48,352 nucleotides of DNA from Desulfoscipio geothermicus. GTDB taxonomy: Bacteria > Bacillota > Desulfotomaculia > Desulfotomaculales > Desulfallaceae. The notes beneath the pieces are model-generated. The model was not told where the DNA came from and did not search any database. It was given only the letters and a program-made list of their open reading frames with translations. A program made the translations under genes and the position numbers. The stretch spans positions 1 to 48,352 of the forward strand of contig JAENYS010000020.1 in assembly GCA_016841645.1 (NCBI GenBank), read 5' to 3'. This document shows, piece by piece, positions 29,095 to 37,375 of this stretch. Position 1 is the first letter of the stretch. Every line of letters starts with the position of its first letter.

Positions 29095-29353
29095 AAAAAT
29101 AATAGTTGATTATATGCTGAAATTGGTAGTTTAAACTATTACATACACATTACCATACCAAGAATAAACGACTTATTTAATTGGTACCCGAACTTACAGA
29201 AAGGTCATTTAACAAACTGCTCTGCAGGTTCGATTATTATTTCAAAAATTTACCCTGCTAACAAGGTTGGTGCTAAGTTAAAGGGGTCATCATATTTTTG
29301 CATAACAGATGCAATATGCTGACCGCTTATCTTGGGATGAGCGGTTTTTATTT
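29095..29353 (+). ncRNA. candidate leader RNA or small RNA ending at a strong terminator
   Basis: About 260 bases lie between a good promoter and an intrinsic terminator, with no credible reading frame. Near the 3' end a hairpin is formed by GGTCATCATAT (about 29285-29295) and ATATGCTGACC (about 29315-29325) around an inner TTGCA/TGCAA stem. Its last three bases are the first bases of the terminator stem, so the two structures exclude each other in part, as in attenuators. This could be a riboswitch-like leader of the hyd operon or an independent small RNA. I do not match it to a known riboswitch. Confidence 0.45.
29323..29353 (+). terminator. intrinsic terminator before the hydrogenase maturation genes
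   Basis: A 10-bp stem (ACCGCTTATC with GATGAGCGGT, one G-U pair) with a 4-base loop is followed by TTTTTATTT. It lies 95 bases before the first hyd gene and downstream of a promoter in the same direction. Confidence 0.8.
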
Positions 29354-29354
29354 A

Positions 29355-29415
29355 TTCAACACAGAAGGTTGCAGATGGTTCACCCATTAGCTGATCTGTA
29401 CCCTTCTATGTTGAA
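29355..29415 (+). promoter_or_regulatory. long leader hairpin before the hyd operon
   Basis: Arms 29355-29368 and 29402-29415 pair over 14 positions with one mismatch, and an inner CAGAT/ATCTG stem lies inside. It ends 16 bases before the AGGAGG of the TM1266-type gene, so it could affect translation, processing or mRNA stability of the hyd operon. Confidence 0.55.
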
Positions 29416-29447
29416 TTGTTTACACTAGCGCACAGGAGGTGGGAAAA

Positions 29448-29693
29448 GTGGAGAAAAGATTAGGCGTTATCGGTATTGTATTGGAGGACCGGCAGATTGT
29501 GCCGCAGGTTAATAAAATCCTAAGTGAACATGCGGAGATGATAATCGGCCGAATGGGGCTTCCGCACCGGGAACGGGAAGTTTCCGTTATTTCATTAATT
29601 GTAGACGGAACTACCGATCAGGTAGGCTCCTTAACCGGCAAACTGGGCAATATCCCCCATGTAACAGTAAAAAGCGCGTTAACCAAAGTATGA
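29448..29693 (+). CDS. TM1266-type iron-only hydrogenase system regulator
   Basis: This is a protein of about 81 residues with an ACT-like fold, matching the putative regulator found with [FeFe]-hydrogenase maturation genes (KRLGVIGIVLEDR, then SVISLIVDGTTDQVGSLTGKL). AGGAGG lies eight bases before the GTG at 29448; the GTG at 29439 overlaps that site. It opens the maturation operon. Its ligand and mode of action are unknown. Confidence 0.88.
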   Translation: MEKRLGVIGIVLEDRQIVPQVNKILSEHAEMIIGRMGLPHREREVSVISLIVDGTTDQVGSLTGKLGNIPHVTVKSALTKV

Positions 29694-29753
29694 TACTAAA
29701 TCTGCATTGAGTTTTCTGTATTAAGCAAATAATTCTAGAGGAGAGGTTTATGA

Positions 29754-31217
29754 ATGGAATCGGCAGCTGTGCAAGAATGGATTAACCATGTTATCAAACC
29801 GGAACAGAATGAAAAGTATATGGACAATGGAAAAACGTTCATAGACGAAACTTATATAAATGAAACCTTGATGGCCAAGAAACAGCCCGAGAAGCAGGAA
29901 ATAAGAGAGATAATAACCAAATCCCTGGACCTTCAGCGGTTAGAACCGGAAGATACCGCAGCCTTATTAAACTGCACGGACGAAGATTTGTGGGAAGAAA
30001 TGTATGCTACCGGTCTTAAGATTAAGGAAAAAGTTTACGGGCGTAGAATTGTCACCTTTGCCCCTTTATACATCAGCAATTATTGTGTGAATAACTGTGT
30101 GTACTGCGGCTTCAGAAAAAGCAATAATCATACGTTCCGTCAGCAGTTGACGATGGATGAACTGCGCGAAGAAATCAAAGCCCTGGTAAGTAAAGGGCAT
30201 AAAAGATTAATTATGGTCTATGGCGAGCACCCCTTATCCGACGTAGATTACATTGCGGAAACTTTAAGAGTGGCTTACAGCACCAAAGTTGGCAATGGAG
30301 AAATTCGCCGGGCCAATGTCAATGCGGCCCCCGAATCTATTGAAGATTACCGCAAGCTAAAGGAAGTAGGTATCGGCACTTTCCAGGTATTTCAGGAGAC
30401 CTACCACCCCGCTGTTTATAAAAAATTGCACCCGTCAGGATTAAAAGCCAATTATGGCTGGCGGCTGTACTCACTGCACCGGGCTATGGAAGCCGGCATT
30501 GATGATGTTGGCATCGGTGCTTTGTTCGGGCTTTATGATTGGAAGTTCGAGGTAATGGGACTCTTAGCGCATACTATTGATCTGGAAAATAAATTCGGTG
30601 GAGTTGGGCCGCATACGATCTCCTTCCCACGGCTGGAACCAGCCGTAAATACTCCTTTTGTGGAAAAAACCTCCTACAAAATTGATGATGACTCCTTTAA
30701 GAAACTGGTGACGGTTATCCGTCTGTCCGTCCCTTATACCGGGATGATCTTAACCGCCCGGGAAAATGCCAAAGTGCGGCAAAATGTTATTCCAGTGGGT
30801 ATCACTCAAATAGATGCCGGTTCCAACATCGGTATTGGCGGGTATGCCAGAGAAGCCCTGGATTATAACCGGCAGCAGTTTATCCTGGGCGACAATCGCA
30901 GCCTGGATGAAGCCGTTCGTGACCTATCTCTAATGGGTAGAATTACTTCCTTCTGCACGGCGGATTATCGCTGCGGACGCACCGGCAGCTGCTTCATGGG
31001 CTTTGCCAAAGAGGGGAAAATTCATAACCTGTGCATGCCCAATGCCATTTTAACCTTTAAGGAATATCTCTTGGATTATGCCGGTGAGGAAACCAAAAAA
31101 GCCGGTGAACCTTTAATCGAGCAAGAGTTGGCTGCCCTCCCCAACCCGACTGTGAAAGCCAAAACTCTGGAGTACCTCAAAAGAATCGAAGCCGGTGAAA
31201 GAGACTTGTTCTTCTAG
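29754..31217 (+). CDS. hydG: [FeFe]-hydrogenase maturase HydG (radical SAM tyrosine lyase)
   Basis: This is a protein of 487 residues. HydG cleaves tyrosine to p-cresol plus CO and CN- and builds an Fe(CO)2CN synthon for the H-cluster. The radical SAM motif is CVNNCVYC (C111, C115, C118). The C-terminal auxiliary cluster site is CTADYRCGRTGSC near residue 403, preserved in full. Homology to ThiH-type lyases runs throughout (VNAAPESIEDYRKL, SFPRLEPA). The start is the ATG at 29754 after GAGAGG; an out-of-frame ATG sits four bases before. It is followed by a small unknown gene and hydE. Confidence 0.96.
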   Translation: MESAAVQEWINHVIKPEQNEKYMDNGKTFIDETYINETLMAKKQPEKQEIREIITKSLDLQRLEPEDTAALLNCTDEDLWEEMYATGLKIKEKVYGRRIVTFAPLYISNYCVNNCVYCGFRKSNNHTFRQQLTMDELREEIKALVSKGHKRLIMVYGEHPLSDVDYIAETLRVAYSTKVGNGEIRRANVNAAPESIEDYRKLKEVGIGTFQVFQETYHPAVYKKLHPSGLKANYGWRLYSLHRAMEAGIDDVGIGALFGLYDWKFEVMGLLAHTIDLENKFGGVGPHTISFPRLEPAVNTPFVEKTSYKIDDDSFKKLVTVIRLSVPYTGMILTARENAKVRQNVIPVGITQIDAGSNIGIGGYAREALDYNRQQFILGDNRSLDEAVRDLSLMGRITSFCTADYRCGRTGSCFMGFAKEGKIHNLCMPNAILTFKEYLLDYAGEETKKAGEPLIEQELAALPNPTVKAKTLEYLKRIEAGERDLFF

Positions 31218-31253
31218 AAGTCTGTGTTGATTTAAAAGGTGGTGTTAGAGCTG

Positions 31254-31559
31254 TTGAATCGTTTGCGGGCGGTTGTTGAGGAGCGTCAGCGGGATGAGGA
31301 CCTGGATTTTATTAAAGCCTGTCACGAGGTATTAGCGGAGCTGTATCCGAGCCTGCATCTGCGCTGGGTGCGTATTTACGGGAAAAGATGGGCTTATATT
31401 TACGGCAATTCGGGGTACCTAGACCAGGGTTCTTTAAGAATACAGTTAAGCCAGGATTACGGTATTTGTATCGATAATGCTGAACTGGTGGCGCCTCTGG
31501 AGTTGGACCAACTCGCGGCCATAATTAAGGAGCACTTTAATGCAAAAGTCGTGGTCTAA
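31254..31559 (+). CDS. small unknown protein of the hyd operon
   Basis: This is a protein of about 101 residues between hydG and hydE, overlapping the hydE start by 20 bases. The start is uncertain: AAGGTGGTG at 31236-31244 suits the TTG at 31254, while a GTG at 31239 would overlap that site. The sequence has an N-terminal helix with acidic and basic residues (VVEERQRDEDLDFIKACHEV) followed by strands (RWVRIYGKRWAYIYGNSGY). It contains two cysteines and no known metal motif. I do not recognise it. Its tight packing between two maturases suggests an accessory role in maturation, which is inference. Confidence 0.7.
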   Translation: MNRLRAVVEERQRDEDLDFIKACHEVLAELYPSLHLRWVRIYGKRWAYIYGNSGYLDQGSLRIQLSQDYGICIDNAELVAPLELDQLAAIIKEHFNAKVVV

Positions 31560-32595
31560 ACAAGAAATTACCGGTATTTTATCCTGCCGAGATCCCCACT
31601 TGCTGGACGAATTGCTTGAGGCAGCTGATCGCTGCCGTAGAGACAGTGTTGGCACCAATGTTTACTTGAGGGGTTTAATTGAGTTCTCCAATGAATGCCG
31701 GCGCAATTGTTACTATTGTGGCATCAGGAAAGGTAATAGATCGATTTCCCGTTATCGCCTAGCTGCCGGTGAGATTGTTTCGCTGGCTATGTCCGCTTTG
31801 GACGCCGGTTACTCTTCCCTGGCCCTGCAGTCGGGAGAAAGCGATGACCCCCGGGAAATAAATGAGGTCGTACAATTTGTCCAGGCTATCAAGACCCAAA
31901 GTCAGGCCAGGGACAATACCGGCAACGGCCTGGGTATTACGCTCAGCATAGGTGAATTAACTTATGATCAATACAAGAAATTATGGGAGGCAGGAGCACA
32001 TCGCTATCTCTTGCGTATAGAAGCCTCGGATCCCCGGCTTTTTAGCCAAATTCATCCTCCTGGTCAGAGTTATAAGAAACGCCTCCAGTGCCTCAATGAT
32101 TTAAAGACTATCGGTTACCAGGTGGGAACCGGAATCATGGTCGGCCTGCCCGGCCAATCGGTTAATAATCTGGTGCGAGATCTCCAATTTTTTGTGGATA
32201 AAGATATTGATATGCTCGGCATGGGGCCGTATATCCCACATCCTAATACTCCTTTATATAAGAAGCAAGTACCTGATTTTGAACCTTTTAGCATGACCCT
32301 AAAAATAATCGCTCTGGCTCGTTTGATGATGCCCGACATCAATATCGTTTGTTCAACGGCCCTGCAGACTCTTAACCCCCAGGGACTAGAACTGGGCTTA
32401 AAAGCTGGCGCCAATGTAGTAATGCCGGTACTGACCCCGGAAGATAACCGCGGCGATTATACCTTGTATGACAATAAAAATTACACCCGACCACAGGAGT
32501 TAATTGAAAGGATAAAAGAATCCGGTTATACAGTAGGACTGTGGACATGGGGCGATTCCAGACACTATGCGGTCAGGAATGCTCAATTGGAGTAA
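31540..32595 (+). CDS. hydE: [FeFe]-hydrogenase maturase HydE (radical SAM)
   Basis: This is a protein of 351 residues. HydE acts after HydG on its iron complex on the way to the 2Fe subcluster. The radical SAM motif CRRNCYYC is at 53-60, followed by the TIM barrel (SLALQSGE, GITLSIGELTYDQYKKLWEAG, LLRIEASDP, GIMVGLPGQS, PYIPHPNTPL). These match BioB-like HydE proteins over the full length. AAGGAG lies seven bases before the ATG, inside the end of the preceding gene, so translation is probably coupled. Confidence 0.96.
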   Translation: MQKSWSKQEITGILSCRDPHLLDELLEAADRCRRDSVGTNVYLRGLIEFSNECRRNCYYCGIRKGNRSISRYRLAAGEIVSLAMSALDAGYSSLALQSGESDDPREINEVVQFVQAIKTQSQARDNTGNGLGITLSIGELTYDQYKKLWEAGAHRYLLRIEASDPRLFSQIHPPGQSYKKRLQCLNDLKTIGYQVGTGIMVGLPGQSVNNLVRDLQFFVDKDIDMLGMGPYIPHPNTPLYKKQVPDFEPFSMTLKIIALARLMMPDINIVCSTALQTLNPQGLELGLKAGANVVMPVLTPEDNRGDYTLYDNKNYTRPQELIERIKESGYTVGLWTWGDSRHYAVRNAQLE

Positions 32596-32615
32596 ACATA
32601 TATCAAGGTTATTAG

Positions 32616-32759
32616 TACTACAACGTAATATCGCTTATCTCACTATGCACGCGAAGCAATGGGGACGGTTCCATCGTCTTCCCTTCGGCCCTTCGCTACG
32701 CTTCGGGGACGCTCGAACCGTCCCCATTGCTTCGCTAACTCTTAAATTACGTTGTAGTA
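32616..32759. repeat. palindromic REP/MITE-like element between hydE and aspA
   Basis: Outer arms of 14 perfect bases (32616-32629 and 32746-32759, TACTACAACGTAAT and its complement) enclose inner arms of 21 perfect bases (32651-32671 and 32715-32735), which contain GGGGACGGTTC and its complement. A 43-base GC-rich loop with further pairing lies in the centre. Elements with a GGGGACGGTTC core are known to me as repeats mobilised by REP-associated tyrosine transposases in anaerobic Firmicutes. No transposase lies here, so it is a non-autonomous copy. Confidence 0.8.
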
Positions 32760-32778
32760 TTAGAAAGGTTGTTTTAAT

Positions 32779-34176
32779 ATGGAATACCGGACTGAACACG
32801 ATTTGATCGGTAGCAAAAAAATCCCGGCCCAGGCTTACTATGGAATTCATACAGCCAGGGCGGCAGAAAATTTTCAGGTTTCCCGGCAAATGGTTCACCC
32901 GGAGCTAATCAAGGCTATAGCTGTGGTAAAACAGGCTGCCGCGAAAACTAATATGTCGCTGGGCCTACTGGACCCCGGTATTGGCAATGCCATTTTCCAG
33001 GCTGCCGACGAGATCGCCGGCGGCGATTTGTTAGATCAGTTTATTGTTGACGCCCTGCAAGGCGGTGCCGGTACATCCACCAATATGAATGTAAATGAAG
33101 TTATTGCCAACCGGGCGATCGAAATATTGAGGGGAAGCAAGGGAGATTATGCCCTCATCCACCCCATAAACCATGTCAACATGTCCCAATCAACCAATGA
33201 CGTGTATCCAACCGCTTTGCGGATAGCAGCGATTCGACTGCTGACGCCACTAGCAGAGTCATGCGCCACCCTGCAAAGAGCCCTGCAAGCAAAAGAAGCC
33301 GAGTTTGCCGGGGTATTAAAGGTAGGCCGAACCGAAATGCAAGATGCCGTGCCTATTACCCTGGGGCAGGAGTTTTCCGCCTGGGCGGAAGCTATTGCCC
33401 GGGACCGCTGGCGTCTGTATAAGGTAGAAGAACGACTGCGCCAGGTTAACCTGGGAGGTACCGCTGTTGGGACCGGACTGAATGCCGAGCGCAAGTATAT
33501 TTACTCGGTAATTGAACATTTACGCGCCTTGACCGGACTAGGTCTAGCCCGCAATGAAAACTTGATCGAAGGAACCCAGAATGCGGATGTATTTGTGGAA
33601 GTCTCCGGTTTACTTAAGGCGTGTGCCAGTAGTTTAATTAAAATTACTTCCGATTTGCGCTTGCTTTCTTCCGGGCCGCGTGCAGGTTTCGGGGAAATCA
33701 AGCTGCCTGACCTGCAGGCCGGATCATCCATTATGCCCGGCAAAGTCAACCCGGTTGTACCGGAAATGGCCACTCAGGTAGCCTATCAGGTAATTGCCCA
33801 GGATTTGGCCATAACCCTGGCTGCCCAGGGTGGGCAATTGGAACTCAATGCCTTTTTGCCTCTAATAGCCGCAAATCTACTCCCGGCGTTGGAAAACCTG
33901 AGTCATGCCATGCGGATAATGGCCGACCTATGTATAACCGGCATTGAAGCAGTCCCGCAGAAATGCCTGGAACATGTGCATAACAGTATCGGTATTCTTA
34001 CTGCCCTTACGCCACACGTAGGTTATGACGCAGCATCAGAACTGGCTAAAATAGCCCTGCAAACTGGACGCCCGGTGCGAGATATTATACTGGAAGCCGG
34101 GCTATTTAGTGAAACCGAGCTGGACTCCTTGCTAAGACCTGAGGAGGTAACCCGTCCGAGTGGGGTCAGACCTTGA
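32779..34176 (+). CDS. aspA: aspartate ammonia-lyase
   Basis: This is a protein of 465 residues of the aspartase/fumarase superfamily, catalysing L-aspartate to fumarate plus ammonia. The signature GSSIMPGKVNPV is at 315-326, and SQSTNDVYP (136-144) and the TEMQDA region are the other conserved stretches. The signature favours aspartase or class II fumarase, and its place in the hyd operon favours aspartase. Aspartase genes are seen among hyd maturation genes in other anaerobes, and released ammonia may feed the bridging amine of the H-cluster; this last step is inference. The last residues (TRPSGVRP) are encoded by a repeat-like sequence and may not be original. Confidence 0.92.
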   Translation: MEYRTEHDLIGSKKIPAQAYYGIHTARAAENFQVSRQMVHPELIKAIAVVKQAAAKTNMSLGLLDPGIGNAIFQAADEIAGGDLLDQFIVDALQGGAGTSTNMNVNEVIANRAIEILRGSKGDYALIHPINHVNMSQSTNDVYPTALRIAAIRLLTPLAESCATLQRALQAKEAEFAGVLKVGRTEMQDAVPITLGQEFSAWAEAIARDRWRLYKVEERLRQVNLGGTAVGTGLNAERKYIYSVIEHLRALTGLGLARNENLIEGTQNADVFVEVSGLLKACASSLIKITSDLRLLSSGPRAGFGEIKLPDLQAGSSIMPGKVNPVVPEMATQVAYQVIAQDLAITLAAQGGQLELNAFLPLIAANLLPALENLSHAMRIMADLCITGIEAVPQKCLEHVHNSIGILTALTPHVGYDAASELAKIALQTGRPVRDIILEAGLFSETELDSLLRPEEVTRPSGVRP

Positions 34177-34188
34177 CATTTGATAAAT
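34157..34188 (+). repeat. possible half of a palindromic repeat at the aspA 3' end
   Basis: The end of aspA contains GTGGGGTCAGACCTTGACAT, which resembles one arm of the REP-like sequences with a GGTCTGACCCC core known from many genomes. It covers the aspA stop codon. I find no opposite arm within the window. Confidence 0.3.
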
Positions 34189-34284
34189 AACCCATACGAA
34201 CCCCCTCGGGCATGGCAGGCAAATGAAAGCATTAAAAGTTTCCGAATGGAAATCAGTTTTACACAGAACCTGGAGGTGGCATTA

Positions 34285-35502
34285 ATGAATCAAACACCCA
34301 GAGGCAGTAGATTGCACATCGCTATTTTTGGACGGCGCAACGCAGGCAAATCCAGCCTGATCAACGCCTTAACCAACCAGGACATCGCCCTGGTTTCCAG
34401 TGTCCCGGGAACCACCACCGACCCGGTTTATAAAGCTATGGAAATACTGCCGGTGGGTCCGGTAGTAATTATTGATACTGCCGGCATTGACGATGTAGGG
34501 GAACTGGGGCAATTGCGAGTCCAACGATCCATGGAGGTTATAAACAAAGCGGACATGGTTTTACTGGTGATTGATGCTGCAGCCGGGGTATCCGAATTTG
34601 AAGAAAGTATCGTACACGCTTGCCGCGACAAAAAGCTGCCCACAGTTATAGTATTGAATAAACATGATGTTTATCCGGTAACCGTTGAACAGGTAGAACA
34701 AACCCGAGACCAACTTGGTGTAGCGCCGGTGGTAACCAGTGTCCTGACTGGTCAAGGCATTACCGATGTGAAAATAGCCATCATGCAATCAGCCCCGCCC
34801 ACCTGGGATGAACAGACCATTGTTGGTGATTTATTAAACCCGGGTGACCTGGCAGTTTTGGTGGTGCCGATTGATCTGGCCGCACCCAAGGGCCGCCTGA
34901 TTCTGCCCCAGGTTCAGACTATCCGAGATATCCTGGACCATGATGCGATGTCCTATGTGGTAAAAGAGAGGGAATTAAAGGAATGCATGATGAGTCTGAA
35001 TCTGAAACCACGTATTGTGATTACTGATTCCCAGGCTTTTCTAAAAGCGGATGCCGATACACCTCCTGATGTCCTGCTAACCTCCTTCTCTATTCTCTTT
35101 GCACGCTACAAGGGAGATCTGGAGACCCTGGTCGATGGAGCCAAAGCCATTGAAAACCTGCGTCCCGGGGATAAAGTACTTATTGCTGAAGCCTGCACCC
35201 ATCACCGCATGGAGGATGATATCGGTACCGTTAAAATACCCCGCTGGCTGCGCCAGTTGGTAGGCGGAGAACTTGATTTCCAATGGAGCAGCGGCAACCG
35301 CTTACCGGCTGATTTGTCCGAGTATAAACTGGTGGTGCATTGTGGAGCCTGTATGATTAACCGCCGGGAAATGCTGTCCCGGGTAATGCAGGCACAGGCA
35401 GTTGGAGTCCCCATTGTGAATTACGGTGTTTGCATTGCTTATGTTATGGGTATTTTAAAGCGAGCTTTGTCTCCTTTCCCCCTGCTGCAGGAGAGCTTAT
35501 AA
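34285..35502 (+). CDS. hydF: [FeFe]-hydrogenase maturation GTPase/scaffold HydF
   Basis: This is a protein of 405 residues. HydF carries the assembled 2Fe precursor and hands it to the hydrogenase. The N-terminal Era-like GTPase shows G1 GRRNAGKS (16-23), the G2 threonines in PGTTTDPV, G3 DTAG and G4 NKHD. The C-terminal part holds the cluster ligands: CTHHR and, about 50 residues later, HCGAC. GGAGGTG lies six bases before the ATG at 34285; the frame extends to 34180 but that leader looks non-coding. It ends the operon, and no hydrogenase catalytic subunit follows. Confidence 0.95.
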   Translation: MNQTPRGSRLHIAIFGRRNAGKSSLINALTNQDIALVSSVPGTTTDPVYKAMEILPVGPVVIIDTAGIDDVGELGQLRVQRSMEVINKADMVLLVIDAAAGVSEFEESIVHACRDKKLPTVIVLNKHDVYPVTVEQVEQTRDQLGVAPVVTSVLTGQGITDVKIAIMQSAPPTWDEQTIVGDLLNPGDLAVLVVPIDLAAPKGRLILPQVQTIRDILDHDAMSYVVKERELKECMMSLNLKPRIVITDSQAFLKADADTPPDVLLTSFSILFARYKGDLETLVDGAKAIENLRPGDKVLIAEACTHHRMEDDIGTVKIPRWLRQLVGGELDFQWSSGNRLPADLSEYKLVVHCGACMINRREMLSRVMQAQAVGVPIVNYGVCIAYVMGILKRALSPFPLLQESL

Positions 35503-35621
35503 CTATTGGATTAAAGCTGTCTTATCGTCCGGCAGAGGGCTCCAATTAAATTCTCAATTTATGCACAAGTCCCAAATCAAAAGTTGTCCATCAAAAAACG
35601 AGACAAGTAATTGCTAGCATT

Positions 35622-35688
35622 AAAACAAAACCTCCGGGAAAATCCAGAGGTAAAAATCAGATTCAAAATAATAAATTTGAATCTGATT
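35622..35688 (-). terminator. tandem terminators after the pseudouridine synthase gene
   Basis: On the minus strand a perfect 13-bp stem (arms 35676-35688 and 35655-35667) is followed by a short T run, then a 7-bp stem (arms 35644-35650 and 35631-35637) with TTTTGTTTT after it. They lie about 110-170 bases past the stop at 35795. The gap 35503-35621 shows nothing else. Confidence 0.65.
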
Positions 35689-35794
35689 ACACCGCCTATC
35701 AATGCTTAATGGTTCAATCCAGCAGAAATCTTTATTTTGCTATTAATTTCATCATACTGAGGTTCTATGCTGTCTAACACATTTTTAGGGCAGG

Positions 35795-36742
35795 TTACCT
35801 ATAGTTGTACTTTCTAAAAGCGCTCGTGGATTTAAGCGGCTGCATAGATATGCGATTATCTTTCAACTTTTGGATTAAAGATACCATATCGTCTGGCAGA
35901 GGGACCTTCAGTTGCATGTTTTGTTTTGTGACGGGATGGTTAAACTTCAGACGCCAACTATGTAAGGCCTGGCGACGTATAAGATCAAGACTACCCCCGT
36001 ATAGATCATCTCCCATCAAGGGATGCCCCAAATGGCTCATATGAACTCTTATTTGGTGGGTACGGCCTGTTCCCAGTCGTAATCTGACCAGGCTGCCGCC
36101 GGCGAAAAGCTGTATTACGGTAAAATGTGTGATCGCTTCTTTACCCCGGGGTGTTACTCCAAAAATAAGGGAGTCATCATAAGGCCGGCCAATAGGGAGA
36201 TCAATTATTCCATCATCCATAGTTACTCTGTTATGCACCACAGCCAGGTATTCCCTCCGGCATAAGCCGTTTTTCATTTGCTCGGAAAGTTGGTGACACA
36301 TGTAACTGCTTTTGGCAATTAAGATTACTCCGGAAGTATCTTTATCCAACCGACTGACCGCTCTGAATTTACTGTTATGACCCTGCTGCTGCCAATGATA
36401 AATAACGCCGTTGGCCAAAGTATCCAGAACGTGATAGGAAAGCGGGTGTACCAGCATATTGCTTGGTTTGTTCACTACCAGGATATGTTCATCCTCAAAG
36501 AGAATATCTAATGGCATGTCCTGGGGTAATACCGATTGATCGTTATCATCCTGAAAATTTACTCTTATCAAATCGCCTTCTGTTACCGGCGTATTCAAAC
36601 GAACGGTTTGACCGTTCACCATAACCCCGGCACAGCGTTTAAGCCTGCGCATTTCACCACGGGAAAATTTCAGTTTGTTTTTGAGTACTTGCGAGACTTT
36701 TTGATTATCATTATCCTTTGTTACTCTATATTCGAGGTGCAT
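35795..36742 (-). CDS. RluA-family RNA pseudouridine synthase
   Basis: This is a protein of 315 residues. An N-terminal S4 RNA-binding domain (SQVLKNKLKFSRGEMRRLKR, about 17-36) precedes the catalytic domain with the motif RLDKDTSG, whose aspartate attacks uracil. KRCAGVMVNGQ, LFEDEHILVVNKPSNMLVHP, GTGRTHQIRVHM and LHSWRLKF are the other family stretches. RluD-type enzymes modify 23S rRNA; which uridine is modified cannot be told from sequence. Its start overlaps the end of the decayed MFS gene by 17 bases. Confidence 0.92.
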   Translation of the reverse strand: MHLEYRVTKDNDNQKVSQVLKNKLKFSRGEMRRLKRCAGVMVNGQTVRLNTPVTEGDLIRVNFQDDNDQSVLPQDMPLDILFEDEHILVVNKPSNMLVHPLSYHVLDTLANGVIYHWQQQGHNSKFRAVSRLDKDTSGVILIAKSSYMCHQLSEQMKNGLCRREYLAVVHNRVTMDDGIIDLPIGRPYDDSLIFGVTPRGKEAITHFTVIQLFAGGSLVRLRLGTGRTHQIRVHMSHLGHPLMGDDLYGGSLDLIRRQALHSWRLKFNHPVTKQNMQLKVPLPDDMVSLIQKLKDNRISMQPLKSTSAFRKYNYR

Positions 36743-37375
36743 ATCTTCTCATCCCCCCACTCAGGCGAGTGATTTTATTACCTACCAGCAAAACCATGAG
36801 CATCATGCTCGCTGCTCCTAAATAATATGGAACATTCATATGTATTTCATATAAAGCCCCACCTACCATAGGCCCGAAAATTCGCCCTAAACTACTAAAC
36901 GATTGCATTATCCCTAAAGCAACACCCTGCCCACCTAATGTATTTTTCGTCACTAAGCTCGAAGAACTGGGGCTCAGCAAAGTAATACCGATATTAAATA
37001 CGGAAGTAGTTAAGTACAGCAATATTATATTTGGGGTCAGTATAATTAGCAGCATCCCTGCTGAAGATATGAGTAGACCAGAGATAATTAATTTTACCCA
37101 GCCAGCCTACCAGCGCAGGTCCTATAATCATCCCCAATCCCATGGCCGCCCCGAGTATGTCCATCCCCTTGGACCGTTCTGCACCACTGGTGGTATCGGC
37201 AATATAAGCCATCGCTGTAGGTAAAGTGGCCGAGGAGACAATCCCGGATAATATTCTTATGGCAAACATCATCCACAGCTCAACACAAAGCCAAATGAAA
37301 TAAATGTAATTCCATAACCAACCAGGCCTATTAATAATACGGACCTTCTACCAATACGGTCAGATAACAGACTTC
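36726..37375 (-). pseudogene. decayed MFS transporter joined to the end of the intact one
   Basis: Right after the MFS stop at 37376 the minus strand reads SLLSDRIGRRSVLLIGLVGY, the motif A loop of a second MFS protein, so its first membrane helix is missing. A frameshift near 37270 leads to MMFAIRILSGIVSSATLPTA and ADTTSGAERSKGMDILGAA. Another break near 37085 leads to SAGMLLIILTPNIILLYL and QSFSSLGRIFGPMVGGALYE, which match helices 9-12. The middle helices seem deleted. At least two frameshifts and an internal deletion make it non-functional. It resembles TetA/bacilysin-exporter-like drug transporters. Confidence 0.75.

Noticed and set aside
29215-29235. GGTTCGATT resembling a tRNA T-arm
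   Set aside because: No acceptor stem, anticodon arm or matching 5' part is present around it; no tRNA gene was found in the window.
20828-35602. A shared stretch ATCAAAAAACGAGAC upstream of the chemoreceptor and after hydF
   Set aside because: Fifteen matching bases in an AT-rich window of this size can occur by chance, and the flanks do not match.
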